DNA from: a virus
Virus record (IMG/VR): IMGVR_UViG_3300043446_002193
Span: 1 to 30,131 of that record
DNA length: 30,131 nt
Reading direction: 5' to 3' (one strand)
How positions within the stretch are numbered: position 1 is the first letter of the stretch; the number at the start of each line of letters is the position of its first letter. The notes below the pieces were generated by a model. The model was not told the origin of the DNA. It searched no databases and saw nothing but the letters and a program-made list of their open reading frames with translations. Shown piece by piece: positions 7,211 through 13,077 of the stretch. The position numbers and the translations under genes are program-made.

Positions 7211-7434
7211 CGCATTCCCTTTCTAAGTTGCTCCACCGCTTCAACAACGGCATCCCATTCCTTCGGGTCAAATCTCAGCCTTTGCTCGCCGTCTCTGTCG
7301 TCAGGATGTTGAGTCAGGACAAGAAACTCGCCAGCCCCTTCGTCATCCAGTTCAATGTTAGTTGAAGCCGGGTCGTAAATCTGCTTCCCTTCCATCCCTA
7401 CAGTTAGCCGAGTTATTCTCGTTTCGTATTTCAT
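7207..7434 (-). CDS. Acidic hypothetical protein, 75 aa
   Basis: MKYETRITRLTV opens a beta strand, followed by an acidic middle and a C-terminal helix (FDPKEWDAVVEAVEQL). ATG 7434 follows the previous stop as TAACATG, the junction also used by recT. The first codons (ATGAAATACGAAAC) match the start of the 58-residue gene at 11195, so the initiation region is shared although the proteins differ. No function is assigned. Confidence 0.72.
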   Translation of the reverse strand: MKYETRITRLTVGMEGKQIYDPASTNIELDDEGAGEFLVLTQHPDDRDGEQRLRFDPKEWDAVVEAVEQLRKGMR

Positions 7435-7435
7435 G

Positions 7436-7609
7436 TTAGCGTGTCCTCCCCATCGCCTTCGCGTTTTTGCGGCGGCCTAGAATGTCGAGGCCGTAATACA
7501 ATTGCTCCAAGTGAAGGCATCGGGCGCAGACGTAGCCGCTGGCTTTCTTGACTACGGCGGGCCGTTGGCAATCGCACACGGGCAGTTTTGTGGTTTTTGG
7601 TTTTGTCAT
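7436..7609 (-). CDS. Small zinc-ribbon-like protein, 57 aa
   Basis: From ATG 7609 the protein has CDC near residues 12-14 and CARC near residues 28-31, a layout fitting a single zinc knuckle, then a basic tail. The start is one base after a CAAAACGAAACGA leader. The longer frame to 7672 only translates the intergenic hairpin repeat and is rejected. Confidence 0.65.
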   Translation of the reverse strand: MTKPKTTKLPVCDCQRPAVVKKASGYVCARCLHLEQLYYGLDILGRRKNAKAMGRTR

Positions 7610-7610
7610 A

Positions 7611-7623
7611 TCGTTTCGTTTTG
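7611..7623 (-). promoter_or_regulatory. A-rich translation leader CAAAACGAAACGA
   Basis: One of four exact copies of this 13-mer on the minus strand (others at 7942-7954, 10933-10945 and 11852-11864), each 1 to 8 bases before a start codon without a Shine-Dalgarno sequence. A-rich leaders of this type can recruit ribosomes through protein S1. Confidence 0.55.
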
Positions 7624-7675
7624 GTTTGAACCGCTTGCGCGTCCGGTTGCCGGGCGCGGGGTTGCGAGTCAAACC
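7623..7675 (-). repeat. Intergenic two-stem hairpin, copy B
   Basis: On the minus strand GGTTTGACTCGC pairs with GCGGTTCAAACC (two mismatches). Nested inside, CGCGCCCGG pairs with CCGGACGCG around a CAA loop (one mismatch). It begins inside the last codons of the upstream gene (EV, stop) and fills the gap to the next leader. It is homologous to copy A at 10656-10709. Confidence 0.75.
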
Positions 7676-7935
7676 TCAAAGCCTTGAGATTTGAGCCAGT
7701 TGCGCTCGTCTTGCTTGGTATAACCGTTGATGTAAACCGGCATCATTCCAACCGGCTTAAACTCGCCGGTCTTGGCTAGCTTCCGGTAACCGCCAAGGCC
7801 GTCATGCTGCCAGCGTCCGTCAACTTGCATAACGTAGCGGAAATAACTGCCGTCGTAGTTAGGCGTGAAGACTGCATCGCCAGCGTTGCCTTGCGGCATT
7901 TTGTCGAAGAAGTTTTTAAGAACGGTGGTTTTCAT
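7669..7935 (-). CDS. Hypothetical protein, 88 aa
   Basis: A well-formed 88-residue protein, MKTTVLKNFFDKMPQGNAGD, ending ERNWLKSQGFEV. Its Tyr/Gly-rich middle (YDGSYFRYVMQVDGRW) suggests a small beta-sheet domain. It is the first gene after the promoter at 8035-8062 and is preceded by the A-rich leader at 7942-7954. No family is recognised. Confidence 0.72.
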   Translation of the reverse strand: MKTTVLKNFFDKMPQGNAGDAVFTPNYDGSYFRYVMQVDGRWQHDGLGGYRKLAKTGEFKPVGMMPVYINGYTKQDERNWLKSQGFEV

Positions 7936-7941
7936 TTTGTT

Positions 7942-7954
7942 TCGTTTCGTTTTG
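7942..7954 (-). promoter_or_regulatory. A-rich translation leader CAAAACGAAACGA
   Basis: Exact copy of the recurring 13-mer, 6 bases before ATG 7935. Here the AAACGA unit is iterated (AAACGAAACGAAACAAA). Confidence 0.5.
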
Positions 7955-7994
7955 TCTCGGCGTGATTGCCTTTGACGCGAGCCACTCTAGCTCA

Positions 7995-8024
7995 GGTGCG
8001 TCACTTGTGAAGCAGAATCGCACC
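7995..8024 (-). promoter_or_regulatory. Hairpin/operator at the 5' end of the 7935 transcript
   Basis: GGTGCG and CGCACC flank a segment containing TCACTTGTGA (4-base arms). With a start near base 8028 it would form the first stem of the transcript. It could be a repressor site or a 5' stabilising hairpin. Confidence 0.4.
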
Positions 8025-8034
8025 AGTTTTGCAG

Positions 8035-8062
8035 ATTGTAGCCGGGCTAATTTTGAAAGGCA
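8035..8062 (-). promoter_or_regulatory. Promoter, CCGGC-family copy 1
   Basis: Minus strand: TGCCTT (8062-8057), 16-base spacer ending TTAGCCCGGC, then TACAAT (8040-8035). The -10 is five of six to consensus. Architecture and spacer sequence match copies at 12778-12805 and 10979-11006. It drives the gene at 7935 and probably everything down to the methyltransferase. Confidence 0.6.
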
Positions 8063-8076
8063 CTTGGATTAGCCAG

Positions 8077-8547
8077 CTAAATACTCATTCGCATCGCCAA
8101 GGCCCGCAGGTTTTCGCACGTTATCAAATTGGGCGTGAGCCTGACAACGCGCCAGCCGCGAATGTGAGCCTCAAAGTATTTCTCGGCGTCCTTCTGAAAT
8201 CCGTCGCCCCGCGTGTGCCTGCCATTCCAGACGCCTCCCTCAATTTCAATGGCTGTCCGGCTCGCTAGGTGTGCAAAATCAAACCGCCATTTTCTCTCGG
8301 GATGAAACCGATGCTCGCGCACGAGTTCCGGCCCGCCTTCGAGTTTCCAGAGGTCCATGAACTTGATCTCAAGATGGCTCGCCTTTGCGTTCGCGTCGGC
8401 TAGGGCTTGCGTTTTCTTTTTCGTCTCACGCTCGCGCATTGAAGCCAGAAGGCTCGCAGCGGTTTCAATCTTGGGCGGCAGTTTTCCGACGCGGGAGTTG
8501 TGAGCTTGGACCTTGGCAAGATTCCAATCACGAAATGGGTTTTTCAT
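8077..8547 (-). CDS. PD-(D/E)XK endonuclease (DUF559/Vsr-like fold)
   Basis: 156 residues from ATG 8547. The C-terminal half holds a restriction-endonuclease-like core: RKWRFDFA (D90), IEIEGG (E101, E103), the conserved loop NGRHTRGDGF, then EKYFEAHIRGWRVVRLT. The same arrangement is common in small phage nucleases proposed to resolve recombination or replication intermediates. The N-terminal 60 residues are basic and helical and may bind DNA. It overlaps the previous gene as ATGA and follows the RecT/RecE pair, supporting a recombination role. Confidence 0.8.
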   Translation of the reverse strand: MKNPFRDWNLAKVQAHNSRVGKLPPKIETAASLLASMRERETKKKTQALADANAKASHLEIKFMDLWKLEGGPELVREHRFHPERKWRFDFAHLASRTAIEIEGGVWNGRHTRGDGFQKDAEKYFEAHIRGWRVVRLTPNLITCENLRALAMRMSI

Positions 8548-8789
8548 ATCTGTTTGTTTTGTTGCGTGCGAAATACGCAAAATTGCCCGTCATCAAGCCA
8601 GTAAAACTTTCGCCAGCCAATGTTTCCGCATTCGCAACGAAGGTAAACCCAAGTGCATTTGTCAGTTTTTTTCCTCTTGAAATCAACCGTCACCTTGTCG
8701 GTTTTGACTCGCTCAACCCTCATTGCCTTATTGCATAGGCAAAAGAAAGCCATGTGGTCCGTATCATCAATGCCAATGTGAATGTCCAT
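8544..8789 (-). CDS. Small cysteine-rich zinc-type protein, 81 aa
   Basis: Carries CLC near residues 17-19 and CECG near residues 52-55, then GWRKFYWLDDG, a pattern suggesting a zinc ribbon. It sits 11 bases after the RecE-like exonuclease and is coupled to the endonuclease gene, so it may be a recombination accessory factor. The protein itself is not recognised. Confidence 0.68.
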   Translation of the reverse strand: MDIHIGIDDTDHMAFFCLCNKAMRVERVKTDKVTVDFKRKKTDKCTWVYLRCECGNIGWRKFYWLDDGQFCVFRTQQNKQI

Positions 8790-8800
8790 AGGTTTTGTCG

Positions 8801-9619
8801 TTAAACCGCATACTTCGGCAAGCCAAGTTCCTTGACTTCCTGCGAGTAAGCAGGCCAGTTGTCAGCTTTGACGCACGCGGCGTAAAGCGTGAGTGCGGCT
8901 TTGTAGTCCTCGCGGCCCTTGGCAAGAAACTCCTGCGACGCCTTGAACACGTTGACCGCGTAGGGTGCAGAGTTTTCAACCGCGACAAAATAAAACTCGG
9001 TGCGCGGTTCGGTTGGCATTAGCGCATTCCACAAGTCCAAATACAACGCGGCTTGAATGTGATAGCCAAGGTCGTATGCCCGGCGCATGAATCCGCGTTC
9101 GCTTGCGTCAACGGTGGTTTTCACGTCTACGATTGCGCTTCCGGTGTTTGGCAGGAAGTCAATGCGGGCTTTGATGTCCAGTCCGTTTGCGCTGTCGTGA
9201 GCGCACAAACTGACTTCTGGCTTTCCGTCAACCAATAGGTCATGCGCCAACGGGTGCCAAGCAACCGCTTCAGCCATGCCCAGAGCGTCTCTCCATTCGT
9301 CGGCTTTCAGCACCAACAAGCCTTTCGCCTTCTGGTCAGCCTCCCATTCCTTGCAAACCTTCGCGGCGCGTGTCCATTTCTTACCCGGTTCGTATTCGTC
9401 CGGTTGAACCACAATGCCGGGAAGGGGCGTTTCCGGCTCAAGAATGAGCGAATGAGCCAGCGTCCCCATAACCATCGCGGCGGACGGCTCAAAGACTTCC
9501 GTGTCAGCTTTCAAATGCGCCGGAGTGCTTTGCCAAAGCTTTTTCAGCTTGCTCGCGGACGCTGCCGGGTGCGCGTGGTATTTGGCGGCGGGAATGTCTA
9601 GGTGTATGCCGTAATTCAC
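8801..9619 (-). CDS. RecE-type exonuclease (PD-(D/E)XK, DUF3799-like)
   Basis: 272 residues from GTG 9619, chosen because AAAGGAA precedes it and because it forms a GTGA overlap with a hidden upstream gene. The nuclease core shows GTLAHSLILEP (H56, E61), DIKARIDFL (D154), VDVKTT (D165, K167) and YHIQAALYLDLW, the order seen in lambda-exonuclease/RecE-like PD-(D/E)XK proteins. It would degrade one strand of duplex ends to give 3' overhangs for the annealase encoded just upstream. The longer frame to 9724 is out of frame with the neighbours' coupling and is rejected. Confidence 0.85.
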   Translation of the reverse strand: MNYGIHLDIPAAKYHAHPAASASKLKKLWQSTPAHLKADTEVFEPSAAMVMGTLAHSLILEPETPLPGIVVQPDEYEPGKKWTRAAKVCKEWEADQKAKGLLVLKADEWRDALGMAEAVAWHPLAHDLLVDGKPEVSLCAHDSANGLDIKARIDFLPNTGSAIVDVKTTVDASERGFMRRAYDLGYHIQAALYLDLWNALMPTEPRTEFYFVAVENSAPYAVNVFKASQEFLAKGREDYKAALTLYAACVKADNWPAYSQEVKELGLPKYAV

Positions 9620-9774
9620 TTGTTTCCTTTCTTCTTTTTGATTGGGCGGCGGTATGGTGTGTTGTACCCTACGATTTTTCCCGGCATTGAGGTTTCCTGC
9701 CAGCCATTCCAAGTGCTGAACCATTCATCTCCGTTTTTAACAATGTCCCCGACTTGAAGATACTTGTATTTCAC
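9616..9774 (-). CDS. Small conserved-type phage protein between recT and recE, 52 aa
   Basis: GTG 9774 overlaps the recT stop (GTGA) and TGA 9616 overlaps the recE GTG (GTGA), so this 52-residue frame fills the gap exactly. The sequence VGDIVKNGDEWFSTWNGW ... YNTPYRRPIKKKKGNK has the G-D-E-x-Y/W, W and Y-R-R-P pattern of a widespread family of small phage proteins of unknown function. The basic tail may bind nucleic acid. Confidence 0.75.
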   Translation of the reverse strand: MKYKYLQVGDIVKNGDEWFSTWNGWQETSMPGKIVGYNTPYRRPIKKKKGNK

Positions 9775-10448
9775 TTGCCCTCCTTTTCTTGAGCAGGCGC
9801 GGTGAGCGCAAACTGAGGCTCAACTTTGGCGGGTTTGGCTCGGGCAACCGGGTCGGTCACCACGGGCGAAATGTCAATGATCTCGTCGTCACAGTGCAGG
9901 CCCATAGTCAACTCGGGGGCAAACAGTCGGGCGAACAAAGTCGCGGCCCGGTAGCGGAGCATAAGGTCCGGCATCGTCTTCCATTTGCTTCCGCTCTTGC
10001 CGTGCCAGCCCTCAGCTTTTGCCATGCCGATAGTCACCTCTGGCGATTCAAGCACTTCGCCCTCACGGTCCTTTGCCCAAGCGATGATGCCCCAAGAGTC
10101 CGTTCCGCGTTCGCCGGTCTGACGGTATCGCAATGGCGTAAACTTGCCGCTCGCGTTGACGCACGAAATGAGAAACTGCGAACTCCAAGCCGGTTTTCCG
10201 TGGACGATGTAGAGGTTTTGCATGACGGCTAACGGGTTTGCGCCGATGCGGTTTGCCATTTCAAGCGCAATCACCGCGTCTGCAAGGTTGTCCCGGTAGC
10301 CCTGCGGAACGATGCTGCTGGACGTGAGGGCTTTCGCCATCCTCTGAGCGTTCTCAAAATTGGCAATGCTGGAAAACGCTGAGAAGCGTTCAAGCTGTGC
10401 CGTGGGTTGCTGCTGTGTTGTCATTGCTAGTTGCGTTGTGTCGTTCAT
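9771..10448 (-). CDS. recT: RecT-family single-strand annealing recombinase
   Basis: 225 residues from ATG 10448. The core SFSSIANFENAQRMAKAL, DAVIALEMANRIGANPLAVMQNLYIVHGKPAW and the later MPDLMLRYRAATLFARLFAPE are characteristic of RecT-type annealases (ring-forming, ATP-independent strand annealing). Pairing with a RecE-type exonuclease two genes downstream and an SSB-like protein upstream completes a phage recombination set. The start follows the previous stop as TAACATG. The extra 40 residues of the longer frame overlap the upstream gene and are not credible. Confidence 0.88.
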   Translation of the reverse strand: MNDTTQLAMTTQQQPTAQLERFSAFSSIANFENAQRMAKALTSSSIVPQGYRDNLADAVIALEMANRIGANPLAVMQNLYIVHGKPAWSSQFLISCVNASGKFTPLRYRQTGERGTDSWGIIAWAKDREGEVLESPEVTIGMAKAEGWHGKSGSKWKTMPDLMLRYRAATLFARLFAPELTMGLHCDDEIIDISPVVTDPVARAKPAKVEPQFALTAPAQEKEGK

Positions 10449-10449
10449 G

Positions 10450-10638
10450 TTAGGCTTTGAGTGACTGAATTTTTTGGCGCAGGCTGACGGCTTCCGTAAG
10501 GAGTTGCATGACGTGATACCAAGCAATGCGCTCCTCGGTGGTTTGGTGAACGCAAAGAGACGTTGCAAGCTCGCGCAAGTCCTGCGTAAGCAATTCTGAC
10601 GTGTCCGATGCTTTCTGTAGTGCTTCTGGTGTTTTCAT
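10450..10638 (-). CDS. Small helical hypothetical protein, 62 aa
   Basis: From ATG 10638 the protein is almost all helix (EALQKASDTSELLTQDLRELATSL, then MQLLTEAVSLRQKIQSL), likely a short coiled coil or helical bundle. It sits between the copy A hairpin and recT. The N-terminal extension of the longer frame is a translation of the hairpin repeat. Confidence 0.66.
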   Translation of the reverse strand: MKTPEALQKASDTSELLTQDLRELATSLCVHQTTEERIAWYHVMQLLTEAVSLRQKIQSLKA

Positions 10639-10655
10639 TTTGTGTCGTGTTGGTT

Positions 10656-10709
10656 GTTTGAACCGCCTGCCGCGTCCGTTTTCGCCGGGCGCGGGGTGGC
10701 GGGTCAAAC
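10656..10709 (-). repeat. Intergenic two-stem hairpin, copy A
   Basis: On the minus strand GTTTGACCCGCC pairs with GGCGGTTCAAAC (one mismatch). Nested inside, CCGCGCCCG pairs with CGGACGCGG (one mismatch). It starts within the stop region of the upstream gene, which like copy B ends in EV then TGA, and ends just before the leader of the next gene. The inner stem differs from copy B in sequence but keeps pairing. Confidence 0.75.
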
Positions 10710-10931
10710 CTCGCAAAAAATGGATTCAACTGCGTTATCAAACCCAAATTCAGCCATCTGCAAGCATTGCTCTGGACTATAAGTCGGGAGGTGATTGGCA
10801 ATAACGGTTGCCCAATGCGCAACCATATCGCGCTTGAAAATGCTGTTTTTCAAGCAGTTCGCGCTTGTGATTACATTGCGGGCTTCCAAAACATTTCGGA
10901 GGTTTTTTTCGATTGCTGATTGGATGCTCAT
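10704..10931 (-). CDS. Hypothetical protein, 75 aa
   Basis: ATG 10931 is one base after a CAAAACGAAACGA leader and follows the promoter at 10979-11006. The protein is mixed helical (MSIQSAIEKNLRNVLEARNV, then YSPEQCLQMAEFGFDNAV), with no recognised family. As first gene of a transcript that continues into recT, it may serve recombination or be an early regulator. Confidence 0.7.
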   Translation of the reverse strand: MSIQSAIEKNLRNVLEARNVITSANCLKNSIFKRDMVAHWATVIANHLPTYSPEQCLQMAEFGFDNAVESIFCEV

Positions 10932-10932
10932 G

Positions 10933-10945
10933 TCGTTTCGTTTTG
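10933..10945 (-). promoter_or_regulatory. A-rich translation leader CAAAACGAAACGA
   Basis: Exact copy of the 13-mer one base before ATG 10931, the same spacing as at the 7609 start. Confidence 0.55.
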
Positions 10946-10978
10946 TTTTCGTCAACCGTTCATTCAGTTGACGTCGCC

Positions 10979-11006
10979 ACTTTAGCCGGACTGCACAAGT
11001 TGTAAA
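10979..11006 (-). promoter_or_regulatory. Promoter, CCGGC-family copy 3
   Basis: Minus strand: TTTACA (11006-11001, five of six to the -35 consensus), 16-base spacer ending TCCGGC, then TAAAGT (10984-10979). Spacer length and the CCGGC before the -10 agree with the two other copies. It lies between the 11019 stop and ATG 10931. Confidence 0.55.
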
Positions 11007-11018
11007 TCGCAAAAAAGC

Positions 11019-11195
11019 TCATTTTGAAGATTGCAGCGTTTCTAATCCTGCAAACGGTTTTGCGTAGCTTGGCTTATAGCCCCGCGCAAAGTCGCTGACT
11101 GAGCCAAGGCCGGGTTTCCAGCCGCGTGCCAAGGCTTTTTCAATCTTGCGGACTGTGGAGCGCGATGCGCGGGACTGGCGTGTTTCGTATTTCAT
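11019..11195 (-). CDS. Small basic hypothetical protein, 58 aa
   Basis: ATG 11195 follows the SSB-like stop as TGACATG and the frame runs to TGA 11019. The product begins MKYETRQSRASRSTVRKIEK and is strongly basic in its first half, then Gly/Tyr-rich (GWKPGLGSVSDFARGYKPSY). It would suit nucleic-acid binding. Its first codons match those of the gene at 7434. No family is recognised. Confidence 0.62.
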   Translation of the reverse strand: MKYETRQSRASRSTVRKIEKALARGWKPGLGSVSDFARGYKPSYAKPFAGLETLQSSK

Positions 11196-11196
11196 G

Positions 11197-11493
11197 TCAG
11201 AAGGGAATCTCCGACGACTCGTCTTGCTGCGGTGCGGGCTGCGGTTTGGCGGCTGGCTTGCCTTTGCTTACCAGATATCTGCCGTTGCCGAGGATTGGCA
11301 TTTCAACCTTGGCCTCGCGCTCCTCTTTGCTGATTGATTGCTTGACCATGAAGTCGCCATACTGCCCGTCCGGCGTTTCGACAAGCACCAAGTCCGCAAA
11401 CACTGCGCGGTTGCCATTCTTGCGGGTCATTTCCTTGAAGCGTTTTTTGTCCAACAGGGTCACGTCAATGCTGATTGCTATGTTATTGCTCAT
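11197..11493 (-). CDS. Putative single-stranded DNA-binding protein
   Basis: 98 residues with a beta-rich core (ISIDVTLLDKKRF ... AVFADLVLVETPDGQYGDFMVKQSISKEERE), matching small OB-fold-type phage DNA-binding proteins. A disordered Pro/Gln linker leads to the tip DESSEIPF, which resembles the acidic DDDIPF tail that bacterial SSBs use to recruit partners. It lies upstream of recT/recE. The OB fold is inferred; the tail is directly visible. Confidence 0.7.
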   Translation of the reverse strand: MSNNIAISIDVTLLDKKRFKEMTRKNGNRAVFADLVLVETPDGQYGDFMVKQSISKEEREAKVEMPILGNGRYLVSKGKPAAKPQPAPQQDESSEIPF

Positions 11494-11843
11494 TTGCTGT
11501 TTGTGTTTGTTTTACCGAATGATTCGAGAGCTTTTTCCATGTTTGTCTCCCGTTTGTTTTTTAACGAAATTGAAGCCAACGTCTTGCAAGTGTCGTAATT
11601 TGCGGGAAATTTTTCAGCGGCTTCAATTAGCTTTTCCCTGTCGTATTCCGTCAGAGTGTAGTTTTTCGCCCAATATCTACGGCCTGACAAATGTTGCTCG
11701 GCTTTGGGACTCCAAAAACCCGCGTCAGCATCAACCCTGTCGATTGCGCTTGCCGCCCTCTCTGTTTGCGGCAAAACGTGACTGACCTCTGTCCACATTG
11801 CAGGCGAGTTGATCGCTTTGTCCAATGAAACCGTGGTGTCCAT
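11490..11843 (-). CDS. Hypothetical protein, 117 aa
   Basis: A soluble, mainly helical protein from ATG 11843, overlapping the SSB-like start by four bases. The upstream sequence has the A-rich leader at 11852-11864. The segment YDREKLIEAAEKFPANYDTCKTLASI is amphipathic. No family is recognised. Confidence 0.68.
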   Translation of the reverse strand: MDTTVSLDKAINSPAMWTEVSHVLPQTERAASAIDRVDADAGFWSPKAEQHLSGRRYWAKNYTLTEYDREKLIEAAEKFPANYDTCKTLASISLKNKRETNMEKALESFGKTNTNSK

Positions 11844-11848
11844 AATCG

Positions 11849-12034
11849 CTATCGTTTCGTTTTGGGTTTGTTCTTGCCTAAATAGTTAATCGCTCGCCAC
11901 TGGTCTTGCCCGAATACGTCCGCGAGCTTTGTGCAGTTGTCGCTTATGATAGCCGCTTCCTGAAGAGCATCCATCGCTTCCCGTTCGCTAATCTTCAAAT
12001 CGCGGCAGAAGACTTCAAGGTTTGTCAGGCGCAT
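11849..12034 (-). CDS. Small hypothetical protein with helix-turn-helix-like segment, 61 aa
   Basis: ATG 12034 overlaps the zinc-ribbon gene by 20 bases. MRLTNLEVFCRDLKISEREAM, then DNCTKLADVFGQDQWRAINYL, could form a small helical DNA-binding fold (TKLADVFGQ as a turn-helix), followed by a basic tail. This is weak structural inference. No family is recognised. Confidence 0.62.
   Translation of the reverse strand: MRLTNLEVFCRDLKISEREAMDALQEAAIISDNCTKLADVFGQDQWRAINYLGKNKPKTKR
11852..11864 (-). promoter_or_regulatory. A-rich translation leader CAAAACGAAACGA
   Basis: Exact copy of the 13-mer, 8 bases before ATG 11843. It overlaps the last codons of the preceding gene. Confidence 0.45.
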
Positions 12035-12143
12035 GGCTTACCTTGTCAAAGTTTGCGACCTTGCCGCACCACACGCACTTGCCGGGCCGCTTCTTTAGGT
12101 AGCCGCACCGCTCGCATTTGAACCGCGATGACTTGGGAATCAT
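12015..12143 (-). CDS. Zinc-ribbon micro-protein, 42 aa
   Basis: ATG 12143 overlaps the previous stop (ATGA); TGA is at 12015. The 42 residues hold two CxxC pairs, CERC and CVWC, spaced about 14 residues apart in CERCGYLKKRPGKCVWCGK, a classic minimal zinc ribbon with a basic linker. It probably binds nucleic acid or a protein partner. Confidence 0.75.
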   Translation of the reverse strand: MIPKSSRFKCERCGYLKKRPGKCVWCGKVANFDKVSHAPDKP

Positions 12144-12277
12144 TGCTTGTCCTCCGGCCAGTCTTCATTCGTTGGCAACGGCCCTTGAATCCTGTCCCGC
12201 GCAATCCAAAGCAGGGACGAAATCACGCCCGTAAAGCTCGCGCCGACAATCATGCCGATGATTAGGTCAGTGTTCAT
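12140..12277 (-). CDS. Single-span membrane micro-protein, 45 aa
   Basis: ATG 12277 overlaps the preceding frame by 11 bases and its stop overlaps the zinc-ribbon start (ATGA). Residues about 5-24 (LIIGMIVGASFTGVISSLLW) form one membrane segment, followed by a charged tail (ARDRIQGPLP ... EDKQ). It is too short for an enzyme and may be a membrane-acting phage peptide. Confidence 0.62.
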   Translation of the reverse strand: MNTDLIIGMIVGASFTGVISSLLWIARDRIQGPLPTNEDWPEDKQ

Positions 12278-12518
12278 TTTGTGTCATGGTTAGGTTTTGC
12301 CAGTAGCCACCAGTGCGCCGGTAATACAACCCTCTGCGCTGAAGGTATCCAAGTGCCTTAAATTTCCTGCTGGAGTTTGTCCATCCAATACTACGAGGTG
12401 GCGGCGTGTTTGCCGCTCCAGCAGTCGTCCCATCCTCACCCCTTGGCGCACACGCGCCGGGCGAATCTACGTTACCCTCGCGGGCAATGGTGGTAGATTG
12501 GGAGGGAAAAGAGTTCAC
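12267..12518 (-). CDS. Hypothetical protein, 83 aa
   Basis: The frame is open from TTG 12545; GTG 12518, 7 bases after the preceding stop, is used here as the start. The N-terminal half is low in order (Gly/Ala/Thr/Pro-rich). The C-terminal part, WTNSSRKFKALGYLQRRGLYYRRTGGYW, is basic and aromatic and looks like a small folded domain. Coding is supported by frame continuity and the overlap with the downstream gene, but composition is atypical and the call is moderate. Confidence 0.5.
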   Translation of the reverse strand: MNSFPSQSTTIAREGNVDSPGACAPRGEDGTTAGAANTPPPRSIGWTNSSRKFKALGYLQRRGLYYRRTGGYWQNLTMTQNEH

Positions 12519-12525
12519 AAAAACC

Positions 12526-12720
12526 TTATACGAGGAAAGCTCCAATTCCGGGCTGAGAGCTAAAACCGCTTACGTATTCAACCTCCCCTTCGTCGGTAGT
12601 CACCTCGTAGCTTGCGCCCCACTTGTTCGCAATGGTGTCAGAGATTTGACCAAACACTACGCGACCAAATCCAAACACAAGCTTGACCCGCTGCCCGTTT
12701 TTAATGTCGTTCGTTTTCAT
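12526..12720 (-). CDS. Small beta-barrel-like hypothetical protein, 64 aa
   Basis: MKTNDIKNGQRVKLVFGFGRVVFGQISDTI followed by YEVTTDEGEVEYV suggests a short SH3/KOW-like barrel. It is the first gene after the promoter at 12778-12805. No specific function is assigned. Confidence 0.7.
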   Translation of the reverse strand: MKTNDIKNGQRVKLVFGFGRVVFGQISDTIANKWGASYEVTTDEGEVEYVSGFSSQPGIGAFLV

Positions 12721-12777
12721 GCCCCAACCCTACTCCCATCCCAGCCCAAGTAAATACCGAAATTGCATTTTGCGACG

Positions 12778-12805
12778 ATTAAAGCCGGGCTAATCATGCA
12801 AGGCA
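12778..12805 (-). promoter_or_regulatory. Promoter, CCGGC-family copy 2
   Basis: Minus strand: TGCCTT (12805-12800), 16-base spacer ending TTAGCCCGGC, then TTTAAT (12783-12778). The -35 is identical to copy 1 and the last ten spacer bases (TTAGCCCGGC) match as well. It lies between the 12811 stop and ATG 12720 and would drive the operon with the SSB-like gene. Confidence 0.6.
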
Positions 12806-12810
12806 TTTTG

Positions 12811-13014
12811 TTAAGGCTGGCTGATACCGTGTTCTTCGTCGAATTTGGCGTTGTAGGCTTTGGCAAGGCTGCGGATATGCGCTGCCACATTGCGTAAAAA
12901 CGCATCGCGGGCTTGGCCGTTGCGCTTCAATTCAATGTGAAAGACTTCGGCCATTCTTTCGGTTTCTCCGCGCTCGGCCTCTGCGTGACTGGTAAGTTGG
13001 ACGGTAATTTTCAT
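12811..13014 (-). CDS. Small hypothetical protein, 67 aa
   Basis: From ATG 13014: MKITVQLTSHAEAERGE then a long helix (AEVFHIELKRNGQARDAFLRNVAAHIRS split around a turn) and an acidic C-terminus. It could be a small DNA- or protein-binding helical protein. No family is recognised. The longer frame to 13056 has no supporting start signal. Confidence 0.6.
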   Translation of the reverse strand: MKITVQLTSHAEAERGETERMAEVFHIELKRNGQARDAFLRNVAAHIRSLAKAYNAKFDEEHGISQP

Positions 13015-13077
13015 TTTTAGGGGCGGCAAGATTGCCCCGCACAACGCGGCTGGCAAGGTTGAATTGTGATTCGGAAA

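Noticed and set aside
7623-7675. The GGTTCAAAC-bearing repeats as tRNA genes
   Set aside because: GGTTCAAAC resembles a T-arm, but there is no acceptor stem, anticodon arm or matching length; the segment folds as one nested hairpin.
9775-10568. Longer recT frame and other upstream extensions (10716, 7672, 9724, 15505, 17390)
   Set aside because: The extra N-termini translate upstream genes or hairpin repeats, while internal ATG/GTG codons form coupled junctions.
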